In this document: positions 34,901 through 45,153 of the stretch, one piece after another
How positions within the stretch are numbered: the stretch's first letter is position 1
Layout: each line of letters starts with the position of its first letter
Assembly: GCA_963931925.1 (NCBI GenBank)
Contig: OZ007569.1
Coordinates: 42,898,021 to 42,962,020 of the forward strand
Source: Onchidella celtica
Lineage: Eukaryota; Mollusca; Gastropoda; Systellommatophora; Onchidiidae
DNA length: 64,000 nt
Direction of reading: 5' to 3'
Notes under the pieces: model-generated
What the model saw: the letters and a program-made list of their open reading frames with translations, nothing else
The model's database searches: none
Told to the model about the DNA's origin: nothing
Translations under genes and position numbers: made by a program

Positions 34901-37900
34901 AGTATTTTTCACATGAGTGTTTTCCCCTGCCCAAGTAATTTTTGTCAAATTTGACCTCTGTGCGGTTGGTATAGAAAAAATAGCATAAAATGATTACTTA
35001 TTGATTGTTTTTTTAAAATTTTTTGTGCTAAAAGTACAGAATTGGTTACTGTTTAATATAAAACTTGTTTTTGTCATATTTCAATGCAGAGAATTTTTGT
35101 GTGGAGTTGCAAAACGAAAAAAGTACAAAATTATAAAATGTTGACAACATCAATGATTTCAGAATCACTAGAACCATCTGCAACAAGTTCTTCATCACTG
35201 TCGTCCTCCATCATCTCTTCATTACTGTGACTATCCAAGAAGATTTCATGCAAAGTTTCGGATGTTGACAAAAATTTTGAAAACTTGCCTCGCCGTGGTT
35301 AGAATCGCGAAAAAATACAGTTAATTGCACGAAAACAGTTCCCTATTATTATTAGAGTAGCGTCCCTTCGATATCCATCAAGGGAAATCATTGTGAATAA
35401 AAACTACAGACTGTAAACTACTGTAGAGTAACGAAACCTCAAAAATGGGTAATACTCGTACGGGCGGCCGCGTCGCAAATTGGAGAACGGGTAATACCCG
35501 TTCACGGGAGGAAATGTGTTAATTGTGGGTTTAATGCATAGCATCACAAGTGTGATGAAAAAAATTTTAGGAAGGAAAAAAAAAAAAGAACATTTAAAGA
35601 TTGCTGCACAAATATTTCACATGCATTTGGTGAATTGGCAACCACCTTCAACCAGGCTTATCTCAAGGAAAAAATAATCATATCATGATGTAGACATGCT
35701 GTCTAGTGACCATTGGGATCGTTAGAATACATCCACATATACCTTCCAGATGGTGCTGTCCGTGCCTTTTGGTTCTTTTGTCAACACTTGTACAAGCTTA
35801 AGAGCTTCAGACCACTCGTGGCTGAGGATGCTCTCTCTCAACAGGTGCATGAATCGTGGCACAACATTGCTGAAATTGACCTGGGTCCTTATTGGGCTTT
35901 TCAAGTGATAATAGTCTGGACGAAGAAAAAATATGATGACAAATGTTTCTTTTAAACAAACATAAGGTATATTTTCAGGTTTCAAATGAGACTAATGAGC
36001 ACAGAATTTTATTTCACAAAAAATGGTGTTAAATACAACATTTTACTTTTAGAGCAACAATTTCCTTCCTTTAAGTGACACTGAAATCTTCAACTTCAAA
36101 TTGGAGTTAATGTCCACCACCAAGCCAGTATAACAATGATCACATGATGTTTAATGCTATAATCTGAAAAAAATGTTGGAATTACAACATTCAAGCTGCT
36201 AAGTGTATTACACATGTAAACCTGTACTTCATTCTGTATTCCTGTTTTTAAAATTTAACTGATTTAATGGCCTCTGACAATCAAATGATGCATTAAATGA
36301 AATATTTTAATCTTCAGCCATAAATATCAGACCTCATATAAATCCTACCATTCTGTTATCAGCTGCCAATGTGTTTATTGTAGAAAAAAACTAATGTCAA
36401 AATTGTCTTGTTTTTGTTGTAGTCTTCTTCCTTATCTTTGGTAGCGCATTCAAAAGCCAATCCCATAGCTAGCTAGCAAGATTTGAACATTTAAGTACAA
36501 GTCCATCATGCATTCTGGCATATGGTCTGCTTTATAGTTTGTATTATGGGAACATGCACCAAAACTACTAAATTTTAATCACACTTTTGTCATATAATGG
36601 GCAGGTATTTATGGAAATTTTTTGCTCAGAAATAAAAACATTAAAAAAAAAACTTTAATAAGTTTCTTGCCTCCCACATCCTGGGTCGTTTGAAAATAAA
36701 AACAATGAATTTTACATAACTTGAATCTTAGTTATACTTTCAATTTTAAATGCCACTGTCTACTATAGGGAACTGATCCTTGTGACAGTATTTTTATAAG
36801 CTACGCCTTGGAAGATGTTCAACTTTTGTGCATGACAATTACTTTTGTTTCCACAGACAAAGGAACTTCACAAATGAAACCAATTTGACAAACGAAGTGC
36901 TTATTCCCAAGTTCCTCCAGCCTAAGGGGTCTGCAGTAGTGCAATGACTAGCATCTGCGGTTATCAGTCAGAGACAATGGGTTCGATCCCATGCCGAAGC
37001 TTTTTTTTTTTCTTTTTTAAACCTAGTACTGCTCATCATCATCATCATCATCATTGCCTTTCTCACCCTGGATCAGGGTATAGGCCACCAACAAACACTT
37101 TCCATCCCTCTCTATCATGGGCCAGTCTCTTTACATTATTCCAAGTCTTTCCGCTTCGTTGCACATCATTTTCTCTGGCTCTTCTCCACGTTCCGCGCGG
37201 CCTTCCTCTTGATCTCTTGCCCTGGGGATTCCAATCCAATACCTTCTTCGTGATGCTGTTTCCTGGCCTCCTGAGAGTGTGGCCGATCCATCTCCATCGC
37301 CTCCTACCAATTTCCTCTCTGACTGGGCTCTGTCTTGTTCTTTTCCATACAATTTCATTGCTGACCTTGTCTGTCCATCTGATCTTAAGTAGCTTCCTCA
37401 AACATCTGTTGATGAAAACTTGGATTCTCTTTATGCAGGCCTGGGACGCATTCCAAGTCTCACATCCATACAACAGGACTGACTTCACGTTCGAGTTGAA
37501 TATCCTCAGCTTTGTTTTTAGAGATATATCCTTGGTTCTCCAAATCTTGCTTAAGGACGTGAAAGCTGCCTGTGCCTTTCCAATTCGTGCTTTGACTTCT
37601 GCCTCTGTTCCTCCCTTATTGTCAATGATACTACCAAGATAGCAGAAGGACTCTACATCTTCCAGTGGTTGATCTCCTACTCTGACTTGTGCGCTTGGGG
37701 GTGCAACAATTTTTAGGACCTTCGACTTCGCAGGATGTATCCTCAATCCAATAGATTCTGAAATTTTGTTTAGAGCTGTAGTCTTTGCTTGCATCTGGTC
37801 GTGTGTGTGCGACAATAGTGCCAAGTCATCTGCAAAATCTAGATCGTCCAGCTGTGTCCATGGGGTCCATTGTATGCCATTTCTTCCTCCACTGGTGGTT

Positions 37901-40138
37901 TCTTTCATAAGCCAATCAATCACCAGGACAAACAGAAATGGGGACAGCAAACAACCCTGCCTAACACCAGTCTTGATATCAAAGCTGTCAGTAAGCTCGC
38001 CATCGTGTACGACTCTGCAACTTGTCCCCTCGTACATGCTCTTGATAAGGTTCACCATCTTCTCTGGGATTCCATAATGTCTCAATATTCTCCACAGTGT
38101 TTCTCTATCGATGCTATCAAAGGCCTTCTCGTAGTCAAGGAAGTTCACTATCAGTTGGGAGTTCCACTCTAGCGACTGCTCTACTATGATTCTCAGCGTG
38201 GCGATCTGGTCGGTGGTTGATCGATTACTCCTGAAACCAGCTTGCTCCTCACGAAGTTTTGGGTCTGTTGCATTCTGTATTCGCTTGAGAATAATCCGGT
38301 TGAAAACCTTTCCTGCTCATAATTAGTAATATTAGGAATCATTGTTTTTTTTGTTTTTCTAAGGGTTTTGCAAAATCAATATCAAGGAGAAACAGATCAT
38401 TACTAGTGTGCTCCAGATTACTTCTTTTATTTATTCCTGTTCATTGCATGGGACAGTCGCCAATTAGAAATAAAAAGTGTAAATCGAATATTTGGCATGT
38501 AAATGATTTCTTTAAGTCAGTGTGAACTGAAAATTTCATCTCTCTCTATGGTAACATAGACCTATCCTGTATTTTACTGAAAATATAATTTGGGGGTCTT
38601 CTGCTTCAGCTATTTGTTGTTTTGTTTTATTACCTTTTTGTTAGCAAGGCTGCTTAGCTCATTTTTATTTGCTCTTCGGACTTTCACTGTGATTGCAAAC
38701 CTAACAAAATTGGCTAATAATATCATCTAAACAAAACAAAAGAATCCTCTTCACAACAAAAATTTTATACCCTGGAGCAAAGCAACGATGATCAATGGGG
38801 GAAAAGGCAGAAAAAAAGTTGCAAAAAAATTTTTTTTTTAAATTGTCAGCTCTTGCGGAGATCTGAACACCCCTTACCGACTCAGCAGGCGAGTTTACCA
38901 ATTAGCATGCGACTGCGGAACCTGGGTAAAGGGATTCTCTAATGCTAAAGAGGACATGATAACCAATAAGTATCATTAAAAAAAGACAACCTGCTGCATC
39001 ATTACAGTAAGAAACATCGTGCGTTACTCCGAATCGAGCCATCTTACTGAGTGAAGAGCTTAATTATTCAACGAAACGAGCCAGATTTGAGATCTAAAGG
39101 AGCCCTTCCTAAATGAAAACCACAAAACCAAAAATCCATCTGCGAATAAGATCTGGATCTAATTTGTAGACATCTGCGAATAAGCATTTAGCTTTTGACA
39201 AAATGTGCAAAAGAAACCTATTACAAACCTTTCATTTAATTTCCATTAATTGGACTGTGTTATGCACTAGCTGCATAACATTAAAAAAAAATATTATTAC
39301 TATGCAATGAGCATTAGAATAACACCAAGCTTATTTAAAAACAATTGCACTTCCAGTTCCATGTTTACTGATGACACACACCTGACCAAGTCCAACAAAT
39401 GCAACATTTACCTGATATACGCCTTGAGCTCTGTGTAAAAAAACTTAACATCTCAAGCAGACTTTCCTGTTTTGCTTTGTCCTCTTGAGTAAGTGAGGAT
39501 GGATCAGGGTCCAAAAGAAGAAATATTTCATTCTGGGGAAAATAAATTCAACATCATTTTCATATTACAAGCAAAATAAAAACATCTACTCAACTGATAG
39601 ATAAAGGTAATAATGTCCGGTCCATTTTTCACATTAACTGACATAAGACCAGACACTCCAGATTCTATCTATATTTAAATCTGCAGCTTAATTTCAGTCT
39701 CTGGCTGCTTTCACTTTTTTTTTTTCAATTAAAAAATTTTATGTTTCATCATGGTAAAGCCAAAGTGCTGGATATCGAGATCTAGACTCTAGATCTTGTC
39801 TAGAATCTAGATCTATTTATGACTGTTCCAATCTCTAGATCTAAATATCCTCACACTTGCAATGCCTGATTCTTGATGATTGAAATCAATTAACTGGCGG
39901 CAGACAGTTGCTTTGAAAAGGAAGGGCTAAACACATTTGTAGAATAAAATGCTTGGAGTCTGCTAGATCTAGATCTAGACTCTTATCTACTGACTGGGGA
40001 ATGTGGAAAGAGAAAAACAACAAAATTCAACGCATGCAGTTATATTTTCCAACCCCGTTTCTCCCTGCATCCAGCCATACTCTTCCACTTCTGCATTACC
40101 AATTTGTCTAACTCCTTTGTAACTTCTCGGCTGGCCAT
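22950..40138 (-). CDS. TAF1A: TAF1A homologue, RNA polymerase I SL1/TIF-IB subunit (12 exons, 449 aa)
   Basis: Coding exons, 5' to 3': 40100-40138, 39412-39532, 35743-35915, 34060-34124, 33227-33332, 29839-29989, 29139-29275, 26095-26247, 25510-25567, 24974-25091, 23470-23621, 22950-23026. Every junction is GT-AG, every phase joins without a stop, and the total is 1350 nt. Family-diagnostic pieces are a helix ending in TIWKVG (exons 3-4), KPGVWD (residues 251-256), NPNAHRYLY (289-297) and WETRKDWWP (385-393). These match TAF1A proteins, and the length is close to the human 450. The protein works in the nucleolus with TBP and the other TAF1 subunits to load Pol I on rDNA promoters. Exon 1 is only 13 codons and is the least certain part; it has a favourable AAGAATGG start context and a GTAATG donor. 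Introns are heavily invaded by transposons. Confidence 0.9.
23773..24360 (+). repeat. Unclassified repeat family X, copy A, with internal tandem expansion
   Basis: Located in TAF1A intron 10. A module of about 59 bp (TGTGGTGCAAA, pyrimidine run, GCTCAACAATA, GCCTGA, GACACCCTC) is repeated four times between about 23803 and 24036. It is followed by a unique part running through TTTCAAAAGTTACAAAATTAATTTTCT and ACAATGATCTTT to a purine-rich GAGAGAGA end. The same order occurs at 55505-55965 with only one module. Confidence 0.75.
26971..28199. mobile_element. Solo LTR (1229 bp) inserted in the LINE
   Basis: The insert begins TGTCATGATT and ends GCTCGTGACA, so it has TGTCA/TGACA inverted ends. 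It is flanked by GACAC on both sides (26966-26970 and 28200-28204). A TATA box (GTATAAAACA) lies at 27341-27350. There is no internal coding region, primer site or second LTR. The LINE frame resumes directly after the second GACAC. This is what LTR-LTR recombination leaves behind. Its sequence is not that of the Gmr1-like element at 2324-9824. Confidence 0.85.
28200..28952 (+). pseudogene. C-terminal part of the CR1/L2-type reverse transcriptase
   Basis: An open frame of about 250 codons carries features common to CR1/L2-like ORF2 C-termini: WMNQNKLKLNEDKTE, the LDYCNSLLFG block, the LQIIQNNAARLIF helix, an LHWL motif and the closing FKNRLKTFLF. It is separated from its own palm fragment by the solo LTR and lacks the front half, so it is non-functional. 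Confidence 0.8.
32105..32520. mobile_element. MITE with inverted TGTGTAGCC termini
   Basis: In TAF1A intron 5. The left end reads TGTGTAGCCGCCCGACAAAA and the right end, inverted, TGTGTAGCCATCCGTCAAAA. Similarity continues for about 30 bp into both arms. The inside is AT-rich with no coding capacity. A clear target duplication is not visible, so the superfamily is unassigned. Confidence 0.65.
32709..32795 (-). repeat. Unclassified repeat family X, copy C (partial)
   Basis: Read on the minus strand, it matches the start of copies A and B: CTTATTATAAAAAAAATTAG, then GTATTTCATTG and GCTCAATG. Only the first module is present. Confidence 0.6.
32791..33085 (+). repeat. tRNA-like SINE head followed by a duplicated body
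   Basis: GATAGAGTGGCTGAATGGTTTGG (A-box region) and GAGGTTCAGTCCCC (B-box region) form a tRNA-like head at 32791-32850. After it, a pyrimidine-rich segment ending AGCACTAACTAGGCATACA is present twice, about 116 bp apart. It lies in TAF1A intron 5 close to exon 5. Confidence 0.55.
34883..35522 (-). mobile_element. Internally deleted piggyBac-like element with TTAA sites
   Basis: TTAA is present at both edges (34883-34886 and 35519-35522), the exact target of piggyBac. Inverted ends match: CACTATTCCTCCCAAG on the left and CACATTTCCTCCCGTG on the right when inverted. A minus-strand segment near 35145-35290 reads as a Ser/Asp/Glu-rich stretch ending in a stop. This resembles the acidic N-terminal region of piggyBac transposases, but no catalytic domain is present. 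It sits in TAF1A intron 3. Confidence 0.7.
36925..37000 (+). repeat. tRNA-like SINE head
   Basis: TAGTGCAATGACTAGC resembles an A box, and GGGTTCGATCCCAT (36979-36992) is a near-perfect B box. A poly(T) run follows at once. It lies directly beside the RTE-like LINE in TAF1A intron 2. Confidence 0.55.
37037..38312 (-). mobile_element. 5'-truncated RTE-type LINE
   Basis: A minus-strand LINE in TAF1A intron 2, in the same orientation as the gene. It ends in a (GATGAT)n tail (plus-strand CATCATCATC at 37033-37056), a hallmark of RTE elements. CTGCTCAT occurs at 37029-37036 and at 38313-38320, a probable 8-bp target duplication, although it overlaps the tail repeat. The 5' cut falls within the RT domain. 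Confidence 0.82.
37063..38312 (-). CDS. Truncated RTE-type reverse transcriptase
   Basis: The frame stays open upstream of the first ATG (38148) to the edge of the element. It covers the RT fingers (QAGFRSNRSTTDQI), the AFDSIDRETLW block, GVRQGCLLSPFLF, the catalytic FADD and the C-terminal YGCETWN, KIRWTDKVSN and RRWRWIGHTLRR motifs. No stop interrupts about 415 codons. The endonuclease and N-terminal part are absent, so it is not autonomous. Confidence 0.85.
38845..38925 (-). repeat. tRNA-like SINE fragment (minus)
   Basis: On the minus strand, CATGCTAATTGGTAAACTC resembles an A-box region and GTGTTCAGATCTCC a degenerate B box. It is followed by a poly(A) stretch, seen as poly(T)/poly(A) near 38825-38840. 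Old and degenerate. Confidence 0.4.
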
Positions 40139-41916
40139 TCTTTATTAGGTGTCGCTGGGATTTCAACTGGACTTTTTGAACTTCGTGCACCTGTTTCAAT
40201 AGTTGCGAGTTATGTCTTTATTGTCACCCCTCTTTTATCAAAGGAGTTAAATTTGTATAAGGTTTGTTGTTACCAGATTTTTACTCACTTATTCAACACA
40301 ATAAATGTCTTTAACTATAGAAGCTCAAGTGCTTCATTTCTGTTGGTTGCATTAGCCAAATCTCGTGGTGGTTCCTAGTATACGACATGGGTTTCGTTCA
40401 TAAATACTGATTTACATAATTAGTATCAGCACCGATGTAAAAAAAAAATAATTTAAAAAGTCACAGTGACATTTTTGGCAAATTGGCAATTTAAAATAGG
40501 CAAAGAACTGAAGCATGGACGGGATGGACTTTAGCTATCACATAATAACATCCTTGATTTGTGGGCTTTTGAGTCATTCCTCATTCTATCCTCCCCGCCC
40601 CCACCAAAAAATCGATGGAGGGGGAAAGAAGATACACATAAGATGCTCCCCGCCCCTTTTCTTTCTCCTTAATTTTCTTCCTCTCATTTTTTTGTTGTAG
40701 ATTTTCGATTTATTTGACGTAACGTACTTGAAAAATTGGGCCTTTAGGGCCTATAAATTACAAAAATGCTTTATCAGTTACTATAATTGAGCCACTGTGA
40801 ACAAATTAAGTTTGAAGGGAAATTATCTACATTTTGCCCTCCCCCCCCCCCCCCCATCAATAATTTAACATAAATTCCTACCTCTTTTTTGCTTATAGCA
40901 GAAAGTGATGGGAATTCACATTTTCTGAGTGATTTTTAGATAAAAATCATAGTACATGTATATAAAGGGAATTATGGAGAGCTTTGGAGTTACACCAGTG
41001 ATGTCAATCTCGAAGAAACGAAATTAACCTGGCACTTTAGAGTTGTATGACTTGGACCATTATACTCACTTGATAGATTAAAACCTTTCATTTTGACAGT
41101 GTGGTGTTCATAACTCGAAAATGATATAAACTGGACTTAGACCGGTATTGTTTTCAGTGGCTCAAGTAGTACCGGTATCAAGAACAGACACAAGATACCG
41201 AGAAGAACCACTCCTCCTCATGGGATAATTATGTCTGCAAAACTATGCGCCCATTTTCCTCAGTGTCACGAGTAACACCGCTGTGACTCTGAGCTGTTTG
41301 GACAGTATATAATTGAACTTGGGAATGAATGGGTCTTAATTTCACAGTTTGAGTCTGAAGCAACAAACTTATGAAGTTATCGTGGTGGAAGGAAGTGCTG
41401 TAGCCTATCGGAGTCCTTTTCTTTTACAGAAATAATTTCATGCAGAGAGCAAGCGATTTAAAGTGTGTAATGTTTGGCTACTATATTATGACAAACAAGC
41501 TTCTATACGTTTGTCCACATCTATAAAATACATAGTTTATTTGTTTGTGTGTTAGCGTTTTATTCTGAAACTGCCAGAGATAGACGCCTAAAATCAATAT
41601 ATTCTGATTCAGTATCACCCAGGGAAGGTTTATCACTTATCTAGCTGAACGGACTAAAAAAAAAAAATTGCAAAAGTGTCAAAGAGCACAATAATGTGGA
41701 GGTCGCCTGGCTGTTAGCCAGCAGTGTGTTGTTGTTCACAACAAAGCCTGTGCGCAATAACGCGCTTCGTAGAGAGTAAATCAGAACCTGGTGTGAGATC
41801 ATGTACCGGTACCGCAAACAGCTTATAGTACACACTATACACTGTGTACGATAGAAGCACTTTGTAGTACGGTAGTTCTGGCCTCCACGGTTAGAATATT
41901 GAAGAAAAATTACAAA

Positions 41917-42047
41917 AATGGAGAAGGGGAGGGGGGAGAGAAGGAGGGGAGGGGAAGAGGAGAGGAGAGAGAGGATGAGGGTGGAATGGGAAGGAGAGGG
42001 AGCGATGGAAGGGGAGGGGAGCAAGAGGGAGGGGGAAGATTGAGAGG
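41917..42047 (+). repeat. Purine-rich tract (GGGGAG/GAGAGG)
   Basis: About 130 bp consist almost wholly of G and A, with only a handful of pyrimidines. Such tracts can form triplex or G-quadruplex structures; several GGGG runs are present. Confidence 0.8.
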
Positions 42048-44422
42048 GCGGTTTGTCCTGAGTATCATCGAGTACCTCTGTCAGTCACATATATCATAAT
42101 ATCCCAAGAGGTTGAAGAGCTAGCTGGGTACTTTGAGCTGTCTAATTACATTTACTAAACTCATTCACACAAAAACTCGCCCATACAACAATTCAAATCT
42201 GAATGAAACGAAAGCAATTAAGATGTAATGCCGATAAGTACGACTATTTCCTAAAGGATGAATGAACAATTATTGTACGTCCTGGATTCACTTCCTTGTC
42301 AATATTAAATGTATTACAAATCATTCTGCCATTGCGCCAATAGTGGAATCGGCATTCAGCACACCCATGCTGTTGATACTTTGTTGTGGCATCTGCGTGT
42401 GTTTTACAAAAATGATAATCACGATAAAAACAATTTCCTCGACTTGGTCTTTGTCCTACAAAGTAGCTTCAAATTCATTTAAATGAAAATAAATAAATAA
42501 ATACACAAATAAGTAAATAAATAAATAAATAGATTTAATAACAATTAATTAAAATGATTAATAAAAATAACTAATCAAAAAAAATATTAATCATATTAAT
42601 AATCATAATCACAATAATAATTTGATAAATAGGAAATTAGGGGTGTGATATGTGCCAAGTTCTTTTTTTTTATTTTTCCTTTACTGGTGAATAATGAAGG
42701 GGCCAGCAAACAAACAAACAAACAAGCCTCGGACGTTGTGGTTTAGCATGTTTCACTCATAATCTAGCTTTGCGTCGCTCTTGTCTCAAGAACACGAAGA
42801 TTATCATATTTTGAATTCGTTGCATTATATATTTTAGTTTCGTGGTAAACAAAATTTCGTGTGGCATTTGGTGAAGAAATACACTGCGATGGTCTAATCC
42901 GTGACGTTCTACATTGGTACGCGGTAACTGTCGTTTCGTTCTTCAAAACGCTAAGCTGATAACCCTAGGCGTACGAATGCATGCTTGTTGGCAGATGTTA
43001 ATGCCGCCTCCTTCAACGATGCTATTCTATGTTCGATTCAGAAAAAGTGACACAGACAATGAATTTGTGTTTGGCGTCCATTAGACCACTGACCTGAGGA
43101 GTGTGTGGAAGATAGAGAACGAGAGAAAGAGAAAGAGCCTTTTGAGAAGTATCTGTAAAAGAAAGCACAAGATAACCCCTACCCCCCCCCCCCCCCACAC
43201 ACACACACAAACAAACAGAAATTCTTCAACTGTAACAGAACGAGAGACAATACTGTCACAATAGACAGACAGACAGACAGAGAGATGGAATGAACCAACG
43301 CGTATGTCCCTACCATTTACTAGCATGCCTTTAGAGCAAGGCAACTTTCAGAGAAGAAGAGCTATATCTGAGAAGTGCTATTGAATTCAACTTTCCAGTA
43401 AGCGCATGAATTCTATGTACCAGAAATATGTATTTTCATAAACAGTTTTTTGTTTTGTTTTTGTTTCTAATTGGCCATTAAGAAAAGCATACAGAGCATC
43501 AAACCACAACAGCTAGTTGCCGATCCTTGCTTAAGACAGAATGCCTGGGTTGTGGTATGTAGAGAAAACAGCGCAGACAAACAATGATAAAGACGGAGGA
43601 ATGCAAAACGCTAAAAAAAAACCTAGACATATCAATAGGTTGCAGAGACTGGTCATTCATAATTATTATCATGATAATGTAATAATTATCATGTGTCATG
43701 ATTATTCCATGTGGGGCTTTTCCTGGAAAAGGTTTTTAATTACAAACAACAACAATGCCAAAGAGGTCACGTCAACACGATGAATGTCCCCTGATTTTAC
43801 AAGTCAAAGATCAGATATGATGCCATGGGGAATGGAGGCGAACATTTCCGGCCAGTAATGCTCGTAACCCTTATCCCGACCCATCCTTTTTGTCCCTGCT
43901 GACTAATCCACTTGGCAACACGGATGTAAAATCTGCAATTTCAGTATTCCACACTGTTTTTCATCATGCACCGCCACAGACATGTTAGTCTGGCTGGATA
44001 GCCTTACAACTGTTTGTATGAATTTATTTTACAGCTCATCAAACTGATTACGGCTAAACTGCGGCACTCTATGGATTCATGAAAGGTGGGTTTTAAAATT
44101 TATTTCTAATTCTTTTTGATGAGGAAAACAAATTAGCTAAGAATAGTCCTGGGTGGGTTAGAAAAATAACGCACATCTATAGTAGACCTAAGTTAACCAC
44201 AAAGTTGGTGAGCTCCAATAAAAGCATAACCTCAACTTTATAATGCGGCCCCAAAACTTTTGCTTAAGGCCCTCAAGTATAATAGCCTGTAGATTTTAAA
44301 ATTAAACATTTAAACTGGGGTGTGGAAATCGATTCTCTAAAGCCTGTTTGCGTGCAAGTACTTTATTATCTGATTATTATTGTTTTTATGATTTCAAGCT
44401 TCGGCTGCCATTATTTTGTATG

Positions 44423-44613
44423 CCATGATTTAGACGCATTTAAATTTACAAGGATTTGATTCTTGACCTTTACCCCACTACCCCAAGATTTAGACCTCCA
44501 TTGAAGTTCGCATGGATTTGTCACTAGACCCTTAGCCCAGTAATCCACGATTTAGACCTCCATTTAAGTTCACATGGATTTGTTACTGGACCTTTAGTAC
44601 AGTAGTTCCAAAC
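44423..44613 (+). repeat. Three-copy tandem repeat of about 60-62 bp
   Basis: Units start with GATTTAGAC at 44427, 44487 and 44549 and share CATGGATTTG (AAGGATTTG in the first), CTAGACC or TTGACC and CCCA. The units have diverged, so the array is old. Confidence 0.7.
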
Positions 44614-45153
44614 AAATAGGGCCTACATTTATGATGGAACTATATTAAAAGTTTCCCTTGTTGGCAGGGAGCCATTGTCTTAAAGCTTGCAATTCCCCTA
44701 TTTGTTACCACAATTTAATGGTTAATTGGCTCCTTGTGACATTCGTCAGTAAACCAAGACTCAGTTTATAGGATGGGAAAAGTCTGCCCTCACACTATTA
44801 GTCGAAAAAAAAAAATTCATAACGAATTACGTGAGAAATAATTTAGTAAATCAGACTCTTTTCATCTCCATAATAATTATCAGTTCTCATTAGAAAAAGC
44901 AAATCAAAATCAACGTAACCGAAAATGCCGTTAGTAGTTTTGCTGAGTGATAAGAGACCGGTCACGAAATCTTGAAAACTAGTGTCTGAAATATCTGGTG
45001 GATTTTGAAACATCAAGTGATATCTTGATGCACACATGCACACAATAGAAGAAAATGACATGCTTAATGGCAATTCAACTACTTTCTATTGTTAACTATT
45101 TATTTGTTCATTTTTATCCACAGAATTTTCAGGAACGACCTCATAAACAAATC

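Larger units (their letters stand above)
40200..45120. other. Non-coding stretch between TAF1A and the ankyrin gene
   Basis: No exon is supported. It holds a poly(C) run at 40841-40855, a polypurine tract (41917-42047), an A/T-rich (AAAT)-like patch near 42480-42600, poly(C) plus (AC)n near 43182-43210, a short (AGAC)n at 43261-43280 and a 60-bp tandem repeat (44423-44613). Its right end is a pyrimidine-rich splice acceptor at 45123, so at least one untranslated exon of the ankyrin gene probably lies here unseen. Confidence 0.5.

Noticed and set aside
36925-37000. A functional tRNA gene
   Set aside because: The boxes are tRNA-like, but a full cloverleaf with proper acceptor stem is not apparent and it is followed by transposon sequence. 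A SINE head is more likely.
36944-37642. 232-codon plus-strand frame over the RTE LINE
   Set aside because: It is the antisense shadow of the LINE reverse transcriptase plus a poly(T) run.
45055-45153. In-frame ATG at 45055 giving the ankyrin protein a hydrophobic N-terminus
   Set aside because: The hydrophobic residues come from a pyrimidine-rich tract that ends in a strong CCACAG acceptor at 45123. The segment is most likely intron and untranslated sequence, so ATG 45154 is preferred.
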